Shown piece by piece: positions 29,912-41,998 of a DNA stretch of 64,000 bases (within the stretch, counting starts at the first letter, position 1; every line of letters starts with the position of its first letter). The notes beneath the pieces were generated by a model, which saw only the letters and a list, made by a program, of their open reading frames with translations, ran no database searches and was not told where the DNA came from. The translations under genes and the position numbers were made by a program. Source of the stretch: Durusdinium trenchii. Taxonomy: Eukaryota; Sar; Dinophyceae; Suessiales; Symbiodiniaceae. The stretch spans positions 92,214-156,213 of the forward strand of contig CAXAMN010027384.1 of NCBI GenBank assembly GCA_963970005.1, read 5' to 3'.

Positions 29912-31106
29912 GAAGATGGATTCCTTGTCCGACACCATTGTTGGGCAAGAGAAAGCACGTTCCATTTGACAGAGGCTTCACTACCTGCTGACATTGATGT
30001 CTCAGACCTTCAAGCTACAGAAGGATTGACTATGATCCATGGTCAGCGGAAGATCTATGTGAACGCTTCTGAGTCCTACATGGTCGGCAAGCATCCATGG
30101 TTTGGAAAAACACTGCACTGTTTCCATTGAAAAAGGAAGCAGCAGCCCAAAGAAGGATGCCCTATGCAGGAGACATGGTCAGCAAAACAAAGGGCAAGTG
30201 GACCTTGAAAGGAAGAGGACAGATTTGGGCAGCAGTTGGAGTCTCCCGCACCCGAAGAGCTCGTGATGACCTCAGAGAAGGAAAGATGTCCTTAGAAGAC
30301 AGCTTGGCCTTTGTCCAAGGAAAGAAATCGGAATTGGGCAGCATCTTCGAAAATGGTGTTTGGGAGATAGAGACGAGCCCAGAGAAGATTGACCATGGAA
30401 GAGTGATGAGGGCGCGATTTGTGCTGAAGTGGGTGACCGATTTTTGAGGGAACCCCAAGACAAAGCAAGACTGGTTCTACAAGGATTTTCAGATCCCGAC
30501 CTACTTCGAGGAGCCTTGGAGACCAGCAGTCCCACACTGTCCCGAATCAGCCGGCAGATTCTTTTGGCCATTTCCATCAACGAAGGCTGGAGCAAATTCA
30601 CTGCAGATGTCAATACGGCTTTCCTGCAGGGAGACAAGCAACCTCGTCTCCTTTGGCGCCGCGTTCCAGCAGATGCTTGCCGCCTGATGGGTTGCCCACC
30701 TGGGACCCGCGTGAAATTGTTGAAACCATTGTACGGTCAAGCTGACGCACCCAGGGCTTGGTTTCAAGTCGCAAAGAGACGCCTTTGCAGCATTGGTTAC
30801 ACAATCCATGCATTGGATCATTGCCTTTTCAGGCTCCACAATGCACAGGGCACATTGGTTTCGATGATTGGACTCCATGTGGATGACATGATTGGGGCAG
30901 GAGATGAAGGTGACTCCGACTACATCAAGGCAAGAGAGGCATTGAGGAAAGAGTTCAATTTTAAACACTGGACCACGGAGGACAAAGGTGAGCTTGAGTT
31001 TTGTGGCAGCAAACTGACCCAGCTCAGCGACGGAGCATGGAAGATTCAACAGGAAGAATACTTGAAGAAGATCAAGCCCATGTCTCCAGTGAAGTCAATT
31101 CCTTGA
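29912..31106 (+). pseudogene. Element II reverse transcriptase
   Basis: Copia-type RT in two frames. Frame 1 (to 30447) has the fingers start (IFENGVWEIETSPEKIDHG, RVMRARFVLKWV). Frame 3 (30429-31106) has KARLVLQGFSDPD, TADVNTAFLQGD (first catalytic Asp), KPLYGQADAPRAW and LHVDDMIGAG (catalytic Asp pair, His in place of Tyr). The change of frame sits at the TTTTT run near 30443. Confidence 0.85.
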
Positions 31107-32638
31107 GGGGCCTCTTGGGAGCCTTGCAGTGGGCAACAACACAGACAGCGCCCCATTTGTCAGCAAGCATTTCGATCCTTTGCGGCAATGTCAGCGGTGC
31201 AAGCCAATCAGTTTCAGATGCAGCAAACAAGGCACTCCGTTTTAGCAAGAGCAATGCAGATGTTGGATTGGTTTTTCAGCGTCTAGGTCCCTTGCAGGAG
31301 TTGTGTTTGTTGGCAATTTCTGACGCAGCATGGGGAGTCAGGACAGACCATTTGAGTCAGGGTGGATTTTTCATCCTACTTGCACATCGCAAGGTGCTCG
31401 AAGGAGAGCCTGACCATCAATATGTTGTTTTGGATTGGCGGTCGTTCAAGTTGCCCCGTGTATCCCGCAGTTCGTTGAATGCTGAAGCACAATCTTATTC
31501 AGCAGCAGTTGATTCCTTAGAGTATGTCCACATCTTTTGGCAAGCATGTCACAACGCAGATTTCAATTTGGAACATGTCAAAGACAACAAGCGCAACAGC
31601 GAGCATTTTCTCCCCAATGCCTTGATCATTGATGCAAAAGCATTGTATGATGCAGTGAAGGCAGAAATTCCACAAATCAGAGGTGATAAATGCACACAGA
31701 TTGAATGCATGATTGTGAAGCAAAAGCTGAAGGACCTGAACGCTCAGTTGAGATGGGTATTATCGGAGGTTCAGCTGTCCGACGGACTCACAAAGATTCA
31801 GGCACAGCAGTTGTTGGCAGATCGGCTACGATCTCACAAGATTTCACTTGTGGCTGACAGCACATTCCAAGCAGCAAAACGCAAAACAATACAAGAAAGA
31901 AAAGAAAATTCGAGAAGGAACGCCATTAGCGTGAAGAAAAATCTGACCATGATGATCATTGCAAATGAGTTCAAGCCAACAATGGCACAGGACGAGGAGC
32001 AATCGCCCGCAGTTGGTTGGGACTTTGCATTGTTGGTGATGGTTACATTGTTGTGCATTGGTCTTTTTCAGATCATTGGTTGGTTGCAGGCATGTTGGAG
32101 ACAACGCCGAGACCTACCACCTCTGACAGTGGAAGCTGAGACACAGACAGAAGATGTACCACCACAACTTGCAGCACCCGCAACACCCAGAAGACAGGAG
32201 AGTGCAGATAGATATGAAGCAAGGATTGCACAATACAAGGAGTTCATCAAGAGGGGCAATGAGGCCATGGACCAAGTGAGATATGAAAAGGAGTTGTTGG
32301 AAACAAGATGCCAGCAGCTCAGCGAGGAGATCGAATTGAGAGAGCATAGAGATGACTTCGTTGAAGAAAGAATGGATGAGCAACAAAGGATGATCAGAGA
32401 GCTGGAAACCATGTTGGGCGAAGTGTCACAACAGACAGCTTTCATACAGAACCATATCGGAGGCATTCCACAGAGGGCATTCACGACAAGAACAGGCACG
32501 TGTTACCACCTGGATTCGACGTGCAATGCACTGCAGCAGTCACACGATGTGAAGGAGTGGTCAGTGTGTAGCTTTTGTGGTTCCCGGGCGACACCGATTT
32601 CGCGGCGACCACAACCAGGTTCATCAGGAGGAACTTAA
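31090..32638 (+). pseudogene. Element II RNase H with transmembrane/coiled-coil/Cys extension
   Basis: RNase H text with the acidic residues in order: ISDAAWGVR, SRSSLNAEAQSYSAAVDS and LIIDAKALYDAVKAE, then DLNAQLRWVLSEVQLSDGLTK. Beyond the RNase H the frame continues for more than 200 residues: a hydrophobic helix (FALLVMVTLLCIGLFQIIGW, nt 32021-32080), a coiled coil (about 32215-32450) and a Cys/His segment (GTCYHLDSTCNAL ... WSVCSFCG). The extension looks like a membrane anchor plus zinc site; its role is unknown. Confidence 0.75.
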
Positions 32639-32643
32639 TTACA

Positions 32644-32911
32644 TGTTGATGTGCTGCAGCTTACGGCTACCTACGAGCTTTTTGTGCAGCTGTAGCACCA
32701 CCGGTGTGAGTTTTGTGCCACGAAAACATATGGATTGACTCTCGTCGTCCGTTCACTCTGGTTCAATGGCCACCAGGGCCCTTGAGTCATACCGAATGAG
32801 GCCACGCAGAAAAGAGAGCACTTTGGTCACGCTCTTTTCACTTACGTGTTTCCCCGCTAGATTTAGAGCGCTAGGGGTTTTGACTTTGGTGATTTCACCG
32901 TGTCATTCACA
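32644..32911 (+). repeat. 3' LTR of Element II
   Basis: Starts at TGTTGATGTG six bases after the last stop and ends ATTCACA at 32911. Its second half matches the LTR remnant at 13634-13790. A purine-rich AGGAGGAA just upstream may be the polypurine tract. The left limit is an inference. Confidence 0.55.
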
Positions 32912-33054
32912 TTTATTCCCGAAAGCATTGCGAAGGGTTCTTCCGGAAAATCCCTTGAACACCGACACTTCGATACTTACACTTACACACTGACACGTCC
33001 ACCACACTTGCACTACAACATGAACGCTATACGTAGCCTAGTGTAAGTGGAGTA

Positions 33055-33165
33055 GTGTCAAAGTATGCAAGTGTCAAAGTATGCAAGTGTAAGTATGCAA
33101 GTGTAATGATGAGTATGCAAGCATGCAATGAGTATGCAAGCGTGCAATGAGTAGGCAAGTGTGAT
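33055..33165. repeat. AGTATGCAAGTG minisatellite
   Basis: Short tandem units of AGTATGCAAG(T/C) with variable spacers. Preceded by CA-rich sequence and a CCCGAAAGC motif at 32918. Confidence 0.8.
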
Positions 33166-33260
33166 AGCACGGGAGATGTCCTAATGAAAAAACATTTCCC
33201 CACTTTATAAATTCTCTCTTAAAGGCGGAGGGCGGGACGAACAGCGTCAACCGAAAGTCT

Positions 33261-33552
33261 AACCCTCTGCGGAGATCGTGCGTATCGAGTGAACGAAATG
33301 CAGGCGAGAGTGCGATTGGTGCGGTGCGCGCGCAACCCTCTGCGGAGATCGTGCGTGTCGAGTGCGCGAAATGCAGGCGAGAGTGCGATTTGTGAAAGTA
33401 CCGCGCAACCCTCTGCGGAGATCGTGCGTGTCGAGTGCGCGAAATGCAGGCGAGAGTGCGATTTGTGAAATTACCGCGCGACCCTCTGCGGAGATCGTGC
33501 ATGTGGAGTGCGCGAAATGCAGGCGAGAGTGCGATTCGTTGAGCAGGGGAGC
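33261..33552. repeat. 73-bp tandem repeat, four copies
   Basis: Unit starts ACCCTCTGCGGAGATCGTGC, with starts at 33261, 33334, 33407 and 33480. Related units occur at 49339-49460, again directly upstream of the 60-bp satellite. Confidence 0.9.
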
Positions 33553-34240
33553 AAGCCGTGGAGGTGGAAGCTGGGAACTGGCGACTTTGTAGTACAACTT
33601 TAGTACGCGGAGTAGCTGGGGAGCTGGAAGCTGAGAACTGGCGACGTGGTAGTACGACTGTAGTACGCGGAGTAGCTGGGGAGTGGGAAGATGAGAACTG
33701 GCGAGTGGGTAGTACAACTTGAGTACGCGGAGTATCTGGGGAGCTGGAAGATGAGCACTGGCGACTTTATAGTACAACTGTAGTACGCGGAGTAGCTGGG
33801 GAGCTGGAAGCTGAGAACTGGTGACTTTGTAGTACAACTTTAGTCCGCGGAGCAATCTGTGGAGCTGGAAGCTGAGAACTGGCGACTGTGTAGTGCAACT
33901 TTAGTACGCGGAGTAGCTGTGGAGCTGGAAGCTGAGAACTGGCGAGTTTCTAGTACAACTTGAGTATGCGGAGCAATCTGTGGAGCTGGAAGCTGGGAAC
34001 TGGTAGCTGGGGAGCTGGAAGATGAGAACTGGCGACTTGGTAGTACAACTTTAGTACGCAGAGTAGCTGGGGAACTGGAAGATGAGAACTGGTGAGTGGG
34101 TAGTACAAGTTGAATACGCGGAGTATCTGTGGAGCTGGAAGATGAGCACTGGCGATTTTGTAGTACAACTGTAGTACGCGGAGTAGCTGGGGAGCTGGAA
34201 TATGAGAACTGGCGACTTGGTCGTACAACTTTGGTGCGCG
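33553..34240. repeat. 60-bp satellite, about eleven copies
   Basis: Unit contains GAGCTGGAAGCTGAGAACTG and GTAGTACAACTTTAGTACGC. Same family as 49936-51690. Reading frames through it are artefacts of a unit length divisible by three. Confidence 0.92.
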
Positions 34241-34309
34241 ACGATGAGCTGGGCTGTCACCGCGTGGCCGCCGGTGGGGGGTTTGGGAGGCCTGCGCGCT
34301 AATTCATTC

Positions 34310-34530
34310 AGTATATGTACAGAGAAGACCTTCACCAGCAGCAGACATGGACATACACACACAGACAGGGACTCACACACACACACACATCACACACAGA
34401 GACCCACGCACTGCCTCAACTTACTCGGACATACACATAGACAGAGACTCATATACGCACGGACATAGATACACACACAGAGACCCACACAGTACCTCAA
34501 CTCACTCGACTTAACACTTCACACTGCACA
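34310..34530. repeat. CA-rich simple repeat
   Basis: ACACAC runs and a duplicated CAGAGACCCAC ... CCTCAACT segment. Confidence 0.85.
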
Positions 34531-36445
34531 CCTAACAGATAACTCGCACTCAGACTTCCTACGTGATGAAACTACTAGGAGGAAGGACGCTACTAGGGGC
34601 TCCTGGCCTTACTACTAGTAACAAGCAGGAAAGGGCCCGAAAGCATTTTTCATCACGTAGGACATCGCGATCGCCGAATCAACTCCACTCGGTGCGAATA
34701 CGTGTCATGGAGTCTGCGTTCGGCGCGGTCGGGGCGAATCCGTTGCCCAAAGACTTGGGTCAGAATCGGTTGATGAATCCTGGATACAGGAGACCCCCGT
34801 TTGACCCCATGGAAGGACAATAGACCACGATCCATTGATGGAGGGTTTCCATGAATAACACAACTACACACCTATGTCGATTACCTAGATCCTGGCAGGA
34901 CGCTACTAGGTGCTCCTGCCCTTAAGCTACTAGCAGGAAACCTACGTTTCGTTTAGTTTGGTTTAGGCACGTTTCGTTTCGTGTTCGTTGTTTTGAGCTT
35001 GGAGTATCGAGGCTGTGGCGGGATTAACAGATAACTCGCACTCAGACTTCCTACGTGACGAAGCTACTAGGAGCAAGGACGCTACTAGGGGCTCCTGGCC
35101 TTACCTACGTTTCGTTTAGTTCGAGCCTGCAATATGATATTTACATGATAACCAACTGCATGTCTCCTACCGTGACTTCTTCCTCACAAATCCTTTGCGG
35201 ACGTCGTTCTGCGGAAGCACAACACTATCTTTCCTGTGTACAAAGACTAGTCGGGAGCTGAACAGCGAGAGTACGCTAAAACATCTACAGTGCCTGCTGT
35301 GCGTCACCTCGCGCTACTTTGTCGCGTTTTCTTTGAGACAGTCACTTAGTCCATGACAAGCATAGTGGTTGGTTAACTACATCCTAGAAAAGCTGTGTCC
35401 TGGAGTGAAGTAAACTTTTTTTTGCCCGGAAGAGAGATATATATATATATCGATGGACGCGTCTCCTCTGACAGGTCACTGCTTCGACACACTTCTGGCG
35501 TGGTTGCCTCAGCATTTTCTGTGTTCATTCCAGCTCGCTTTTTCCGGTGAGATTCACTGCAGCCGTGCACGCTGCTTTTCCCCTTACCAGCAGCTCACAT
35601 GCTCATGACGATGAGCTGGGCTGTCACCGCTTGGCCGCCGGTGGGGGTTTGGGAGTCCTGCGCGCTACTTCGTTCATCTCCTCTGACAGGTCACTGCTTC
35701 GAGACACTTCTTGCGTGGCTGCCTCAGCACTTTTCTGTCTTCATTCCGGCTCGTCTTTTTCAGTGAGATTGCGAAGAGTAGTAAGGCCGCTGATCGAATC
35801 CGCAGACCAACGTTCTCGACTGCGGCCCAACTGCCTGATGCTAAATCAAAGTCAAAGCTCCCATGTGGCAAAAAGCCGAAGCGCGCGCGTCCTTGCCACT
35901 GGACTTACAGGCCACGTTCACAAGTGGAGCGTAGAATTGTAAACATTCAATACATTGATCGTGTGCTACTAGGGGCTCCTGGCCGTACTACTGACAACAA
36001 GAAGCTACTAGTAACAAGAAGCTACTAGTAACAAGGACGCTACTAGGGGCTCCTGGCCTTACTACTAGTAACAAGAAGCTACTACCAGGGAACCTACGTT
36101 TCGTTTAGTTTCGTATTTCGTTTCGCGTTTCGTTTCGCGTTTCGTTTCGTTTCGTTTCGTTTCGTTTCGCCGAAACAACTCCACTCGGTGCGAATACGTG
36201 TCATGGAGTCTGCAGGAGACCCCAGGTTGACCCCCTGGAAAGACAATAGACCACGACCCATTGGTGGAGGGTTTCCATGAATAACACAACTACACACCTA
36301 TGTCGATTACCTAGATCCTGGCAGGACGCTACTAGGTGCTCTTGCCCTTAAGCTACTAGCAGGAAACCTACGTAACACTTCACACCGCACACTTGACAGA
36401 TGACTCGCACTCTGACTTCCTACGTGCTGAAAAATGCTTTCGGGC
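34531..36445. repeat. Mosaic of CTACTAG-rich duplicated blocks
   Basis: The segment with CAACTCCACTCGGTGCGAAT through GGTTTCCATGAATAACAC and CTACTAGCAGGAAACCTACG occurs at 34680-34950 and again at 36175-36372. A shorter part recurs at 35025-35115. A block starting TCTCCTCTGACAGGTCACTG is duplicated at 35461 and 35677. CCCGAAAGC at 34636 and its complement at 36436 face each other at the two ends. No gene is supported; TTTCG pentamers lie at 36100-36170. Confidence 0.75.
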
Positions 36446-38100
36446 CACTCGTCGTCTAGTTTTTAAAAGCTATACGCGTGAGTGCGTCGTGTTGGGTGCT
36501 TTGATAGAGTATATTTATATGGCAACATTGCATTGATAAAAATTTAACCTAATTGATGATTGAAAGATTTTGCATTTGTTTGGCAACATTGTATTGATCT
36601 ATTTTCGATCTGCATCTTTTGACATATATACATATATGTGCATTATTTATTCTGGCTTGTTGTGATTGCGCCGGTCATTTGCTCCATGTTCTGAATGACT
36701 TTCTGCTCGAGTTGCCTTTTGCAATTTCAAAAAAATGTATTGGTATTTTTGGCAAATACGAAACATTTTTTTGTAAACTAGCATTATTAGACTATATGGT
36801 GCTTCTTGTAAGCATTATGGACATCGTACAATATTCTGTGTAAATTGGAGACAGCTTCTTGCGCAGAAACTTTATGAAAAAAAAGAAATTTCTTTGTAAG
36901 CACGAATTGGGTTTTCTCAAAACTGATGGTGTCCTAATTAGCACGATTTTCAATCTTTACCATAGCAGTCCTGCTGCTGCAGCCATTTTGCCACTTGCGT
37001 GTGGGCCGGCAGAGGCGCAGCTGCTTCCGGGGGTCACAATCTTGAAATCATAAATAGCCGAAATAATGCTAGGCACGGTGTATATTCGCGATATCAATGT
37101 TGCTTTCCAAAATTCCCAGAAGTAATGCAAATATGTTCGATTCTCATGGTGTGGAATACCGGAGCTTTTTCTACCGATTATTTGCGCTGTTTGTTGTCTG
37201 CCTTCCTGGTTTTTACCATGGGTTTGTCCACGAGTTTTGCGGCCAGGTTCTATGCTGACACTGGCTTGTGCATATGCGGTGCTTACGGGTGGCCGTGGCA
37301 TCTGTCGCTTGCTGCGCGACCGCCTACATGACACATCGGCATGGACAACACCAGCTTGGTGCATCGCATATCTGGCCACGATCGACTCGGACATGGTGTG
37401 GGGACAGACGGCAGGTGTTCCTCGGAATCCGCATGCAGAGCATCTTGAGCCAGCAGATGAGATGCCAGACATTGCACGCGAGCCTGATGGTGACGACGGT
37501 GACTTCGGTCTTTCAAAGTAGAACTTCAACGGTGGGATATCAGCAGACGCCCGGGCCGTGTTGCAGAACATCGGTGAATCGGTCCTCAATATCACTGAAC
37601 AATGCATGGTTTGGAAAGCAACGCTCTGCGATCTGTGGCGCTGACCTTTGTCCTGCTCGCCATCCGCCACAAAGGCTGCTGCAGGTGACAAGGAACTTGC
37701 AGAAAATGATCGATGAGATCTGCAACAGAACCGGGCGGCAGCGAGTGCCGCTGTCGTGGCCGGTCACAGAGAATGTGCTCTGTTGTTGCATGAAAATCAT
37801 TGATGCGATGATTGGAAGCCAGACCCATGCTCCCTTTTGACGGCCAAGAAGGAAAAAAAGGTCCGTGCTTTGTCGGTTTGTCAATTTGATCATTTGTTGA
37901 TCTATCGGTTTCGAATTTTGAAGATCGTATTTTTCCGCTGTTGGAAACAGCGGGCCGACCCTAGTATATATATATATATTAAGCGCCATCTCAGCCTCAA
38001 GCACGGCAGCCATTTTCCTTACATCTCCGCCATACGTGCGCTGGCTCACTGCCTCCTCTCTGGCTCTGACTGCACGTGGATTTTCTATTCTGAAGTGATT
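36446..38100. other. No supported gene
   Basis: 36446-36960 is moderately AT-rich. 36960-37850 has higher GC and open frames on both strands (up to 244 codons on the minus strand), but codon use and composition do not single one out. It may be the 5' region of LINE copy A. Confidence 0.4.
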
Positions 38101-38177
38101 GATGTATTTTTGGTCGCTGCTACTTCTTTTTTATATCTCTAAGAGGGCTGAAACACCCGGTCCCAAATCCAGAGGAC

Positions 38178-39270
38178 ATGGTACTACATACACCTCCAGG
38201 CGATGCCGGTTTTTCCATATCTGGCGCGAGGGTTGCCACTGGGACCTCGACCAGTGGCGGGAGTGTCACTGCTACGCCGCTTCATGCTAGGCCCGGCACG
38301 AAACTCAACGAGGTTTGGGCGACAGCTGGCTACGGCCAAATTGTGGATCCATCCAGATGCAAACGCATTAAACGTAGCTTCAAAAGAGCTTGCAAGAGGG
38401 CATTTCATACTGGCTGCACGCAATATCGCGGTCGTGATTTCTGGTACTCTGGTATTCCTTTTCGGATACGTCAGCAGCTCACCAAGGACCTGAAGGCACC
38501 TTCGCCAAAGACAATACCTGAGCATCAACAGACTTCATGCACGGATACATTGAAAGTGTTTTGCTGGAATGCATCCAATGGCTTACAATTTGATGAATGG
38601 GTGGACTGGAGCACCCAGAGCCCGTATGACATAATATTGCTCCAAGAGACTGGTTCTGGTACATGTTGCATTCATCCGGCCAACGGGCCACAACTCTTTG
38701 CATAAATACGCCGCCGTCTTCTCCGCCCTGATCAATTGTCATGGGCAGAACTATGCCCAGGCCGACTCATACATGTTCGATTGCACTTGACTAGGGTTCA
38801 TGATGTGTTGTGTGTTTATCAACATTCTTGGAATACCTTGAAAGATCGATAAACCTTACTTCATGACCGTGCCAAACTTTTAGCTGCCCTCACACATTGT
38901 GCACGCCATGTTCCCAAGAGCCACATGCTTCTCATTGCAGGAGATTGCAACACACCACTGACAGCAGATGCCTCACATGTGAGTACTCCTGACCCTAAGT
39001 TTAGCATGACTTTCAAACCATGGTTCGTGATCTTGGGCTTGTTGCTTTGCATTGCAACACAAATGGTCTCCCACTTTTGTGCATGGGGATCATTCCAGTA
39101 GAATTGATTTCATTCAGTGGAACAAACATGGCGCTCAGGTGCTGACTCGGGTTGAACGCACTATTGGAAGTACTGCCCCCTGTCACCATCCGCTGGATCT
39201 GTCCTTACCCAAATGGTTTGCCTCACCCAGGGTCACCCATCCATCAATTCGATCGACCGGCATCGACTGA
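38178..39270 (+). pseudogene. LINE A N-terminal basic region and EEP endonuclease
   Basis: Reads VWATAGYGQIVDPSRC, then the basic segment, then LKVFCWNASNGLQFDEW and YDIILLQETGSG (the Asn and Glu of the EEP active site). After a frame change comes SHMLLIAGDCNTPL (GDxN motif, Cys variant, about 38920-38960), then SRIDFIQWNKHGAQ (39095-39136) and HHPL. It would nick target DNA for target-primed reverse transcription. Broken by at least three frame changes. Confidence 0.75.
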
Positions 39271-41411
39271 GGCAGGAATATTGGACTCAGACTGAGAACT
39301 GGCATGCCTTCGAATCCCAGGTCTTAATCAAAATACAAAACGTGACATCCATGATTGAGACCTCCCAGTCTCACGATCCGGTTTCCACATGCATCAAGGT
39401 TGAACAAGCTGTTCGAATGTTATGCCAACAGCACTTTCCCAAGATCCGCAGCATTCGTCCCACATGCCCTCAGGTCAAATCCATGGCAGCACAGATGTGG
39501 TTTGCCCGCAGACAATTCCTGCGGCTTCGTACCATCTCAATGCAGGCTGTGTTCAGGGGTTGGCAACATATCATCACATTTGATAAGATCCATAAGGCCA
39601 TTCGTAAACAAAGCGGACAGAATCGTAAAGATCGATTGGACACCTCCCTTGCAGAAAGTGTGCCGTTGGTCCTCCAGCATCAACTGCATGATTGATACAA
39701 ACGCATTTGCACATTGTGCCCCAAGCAGATGTTCAGGAAGATTCAGCTGTTCGACATGCATGGAGCCCCAATGTCTCAATCCCAGACCTGTTTACTGATG
39801 CACACTCGCCGATCTCCCAGCCGCCAGTCGTGCATCAGCTACCATTCACTGAGGCCGATGTCCTTCGAGAACTTCAACACCTTCCTGTCACGAAAGCTTT
39901 GGCCCCTGATGGTTTTCCGGCCAAAATCAGTGCTCCCCCGCAGCATTGGTCTGCAGGCTGGATTCATCTCTTGGCCAAACCTAATAAGACCCCGAATGAG
40001 CCTGAAGCTCTCAGACCGATTTGTCTCCAACACCCCATGAACAAGGCCCTGTCTGATATCCATTGTCGATGGGTTCTTCACACAGCATATGATTCCCTTC
40101 GACAGATGCCATTGTTTGCATACCTGCCAAACCGTGGCACTAAGGATTGTCTTCTGATTGTCTCTGCTCACTGCAGACGGGTGAGAGAGGTATGCACAGA
40201 ACATAGAAGGGATGATGCCAAACAAGGGCTGTGAGGTGGTATTCAATCTTGACATGGATAAATTTTTTGATATTGTCAGCCGCACTTTGGTTTCCAGGGC
40301 ACTTCATGCTTTTGATTTGTCTAGTGACCTTCAATCGTTAGTGCATTCATGGCTTGCCCATCATGCGTATTTCATCCCCCACAAGGAGTTAATCGGCAAA
40401 ATCCAGGCAACGGGAGGCATCAAGCAGGGATCAAAAGATGCCCCACTCTTTTGGAATCTCCCCATGTACTTGATCCTGCAAGACTTGCTTGCTCAGTACG
40501 ATTTCCACTTGAGGTGGCTTGTCCATTCAACGGTTGACGGACTTCAGGCCATACATGATTTGACTTTCCTGCTGAGGGTGTTTGGTGCATATGGCCTGAG
40601 GATCAACCCTCCCAAGAGTGTAGCCTTGGTTCGTCTCGTAGGAAAAGTACTGCCGTCATTCCACAAACGATGGATAAGCAGGTCGGCCAAAGGACCTGTG
40701 CTTCACTTGCCTGACTCGACCATCACAGTGCCGTGGGTGGGGAAAACTTCATATCTTGGTGTCGTCATTTCGTATCGAGCCTGGGAGATGGACACGGTCA
40801 AGCGTCGCATCACTGCCGCTCAAACATGCTTTCGCATCTTGCGCAGGTGGCTCTTAAATAGACATCATACAATTCAGATTCGGCTAAGACTTTATCGTCG
40901 ATGTGTTCTTCCTACTGTACCGTATAGAGTTTTTGAGATGGATCTAACACATCAAGGTTGTACGTCTATCATGGGCATGCTCAACAAACATCTTCGTTCG
41001 ATTGCACATGCTCCTGTACACCTTACACGTGTTCCCACTCAGGACTTCTTTGATAGTTTTGGACTGGAACCACCCTGGATCCTTTTGCAAAGACATCACG
41101 ACAGACTTGTCCTTGCCCTGAGCCACAGACGGTCTCACCTTCTGGGGTCCGCCATGTCGACTTCAGCCACGGATGTAGGAACGCATGTCCCAGACTACCC
41201 TGAGATTCACATCCCATTTCCACAGACCAGTGCTGACCCGTGCTCTCAGGTACCCATCCTCAAGTGCCATGAATGCCATCGAGCCTTCACTCAGGCAGGT
41301 CCGTATAAACGACATCTCCGTGAACATCACCAAATTCCATGTAATCCGATGATCTTTATAATCCCCTTCGTGACACGACTAATGGTCATCCAATACGCAG
41401 ACACTGCATGA
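39213..41411 (+). pseudogene. LINE A reverse transcriptase lacking the catalytic Asp pair
   Basis: Recognisable RT text in three frames: TKALAPDGFPAK, LLAKPNKTPNEPEALRPICL, MPLFAYLPNRGTKDCLL, NLDMDKFFDIVSR (first Asp) and TGGIKQGSKDAPLFW. Then LLAQYDFHLRWLV, where copy B has 14 more residues including YADD. Thumb and a C2H2-like finger (CHECHRAFTQAGPYKRHLREH) follow. A TGA (40232) stands where copy B has Trp. The domain cannot synthesise DNA as written. Confidence 0.85.
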
Positions 41412-41887
41412 AGAAATTCATTGACTTCTATCGTCTTCGTGATCACATCAACCGACCAGCCTGCCTTTTGTTCAATCCGGCTCAGGACACGATCGTGCCC
41501 ATATGTGACCGCCCAGACCTCCGTATGCATCTCAGATACAGGAGCATCCCGGGTCTATTGCTGAATCAGGCATTGATGACCGAATTGGCACACCACTGTG
41601 CTTACTGCCACTGTGCCATTGCGGCACGTTCGATCCGGAAGCACTATCGTGATTGCCATGCTCAGTTGTTGACCTATGAACCCCTGCTTCCAGGAGTGGC
41701 ATCAACAGAAACAGCAGGCCGGAGTGACCTGCCCGTTGGGACAGATGATGTTTTTGAAGTTGGTGGAGGATCTCATCTAGCGGATTTCCATCCTCAAGGT
41801 CGACGACAAAGACGACGTACTTTGCGTCAATCTCCGGACCAAGATGATCCTCCCAGATCCCGGGAGATCCTGTCAAGGAGATCCTGA
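41408..41887 (+). pseudogene. LINE A second Cys/His finger region and linker
   Basis: RMHLRYRSIPG and HHCAYCHCAIAARSIRKHYRDCH give a CxxC...H...C finger similar to the fingers in copy B. It is followed by a low-complexity linker. Frame 2, overlapping the previous ORF by a few bases. Confidence 0.65.
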
Positions 41888-41998
41888 CTCTTCTAGCTCG
41901 ACTGGGCACCAACACGGAGCTGATTCACCGGCTCACTATCCCCTGAGATTAGACATCTCCCTCCGGTCCCCGGTCCCCGGGGAGTCAGCAGTTGTTCG

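Larger units (their letters stand above)
26630..32911 (+). mobile_element. Element II: 5'-truncated, frameshifted copia element
   Basis: Reads protease C-terminus, methyltransferase-like domain, integrase, linker, RT, RNase H and a C-terminal extension, then a 3' LTR ending at 32911. This is the Ty1/copia order (integrase before RT). At least six single-base frame changes break it (near 27515, 27890, 28985, 29911, 30435 and 31085). The gag and 5' LTR are absent here. A homologous LTR plus gag start lies 12 kb upstream on the same strand (13634-14370). Confidence 0.85.

Noticed and set aside
33261..34240. CRISPR-like array
   Set aside because: Units are contiguous tandem repeats with no unique spacers and no cas genes; the setting is eukaryotic.
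36981..36990. AGCCATTTTG, part of the dinoflagellate spliced leader, and a similar string at 38008
   Set aside because: Only ten or nine bases match and the GGCTCAAG end is absent, so no leader relic can be claimed.
36957..37691. A 244-codon minus-strand ORF
   Set aside because: No recognisable motif, overlaps plus-strand frames of similar length, and may simply be GC-rich 5' sequence of LINE A.
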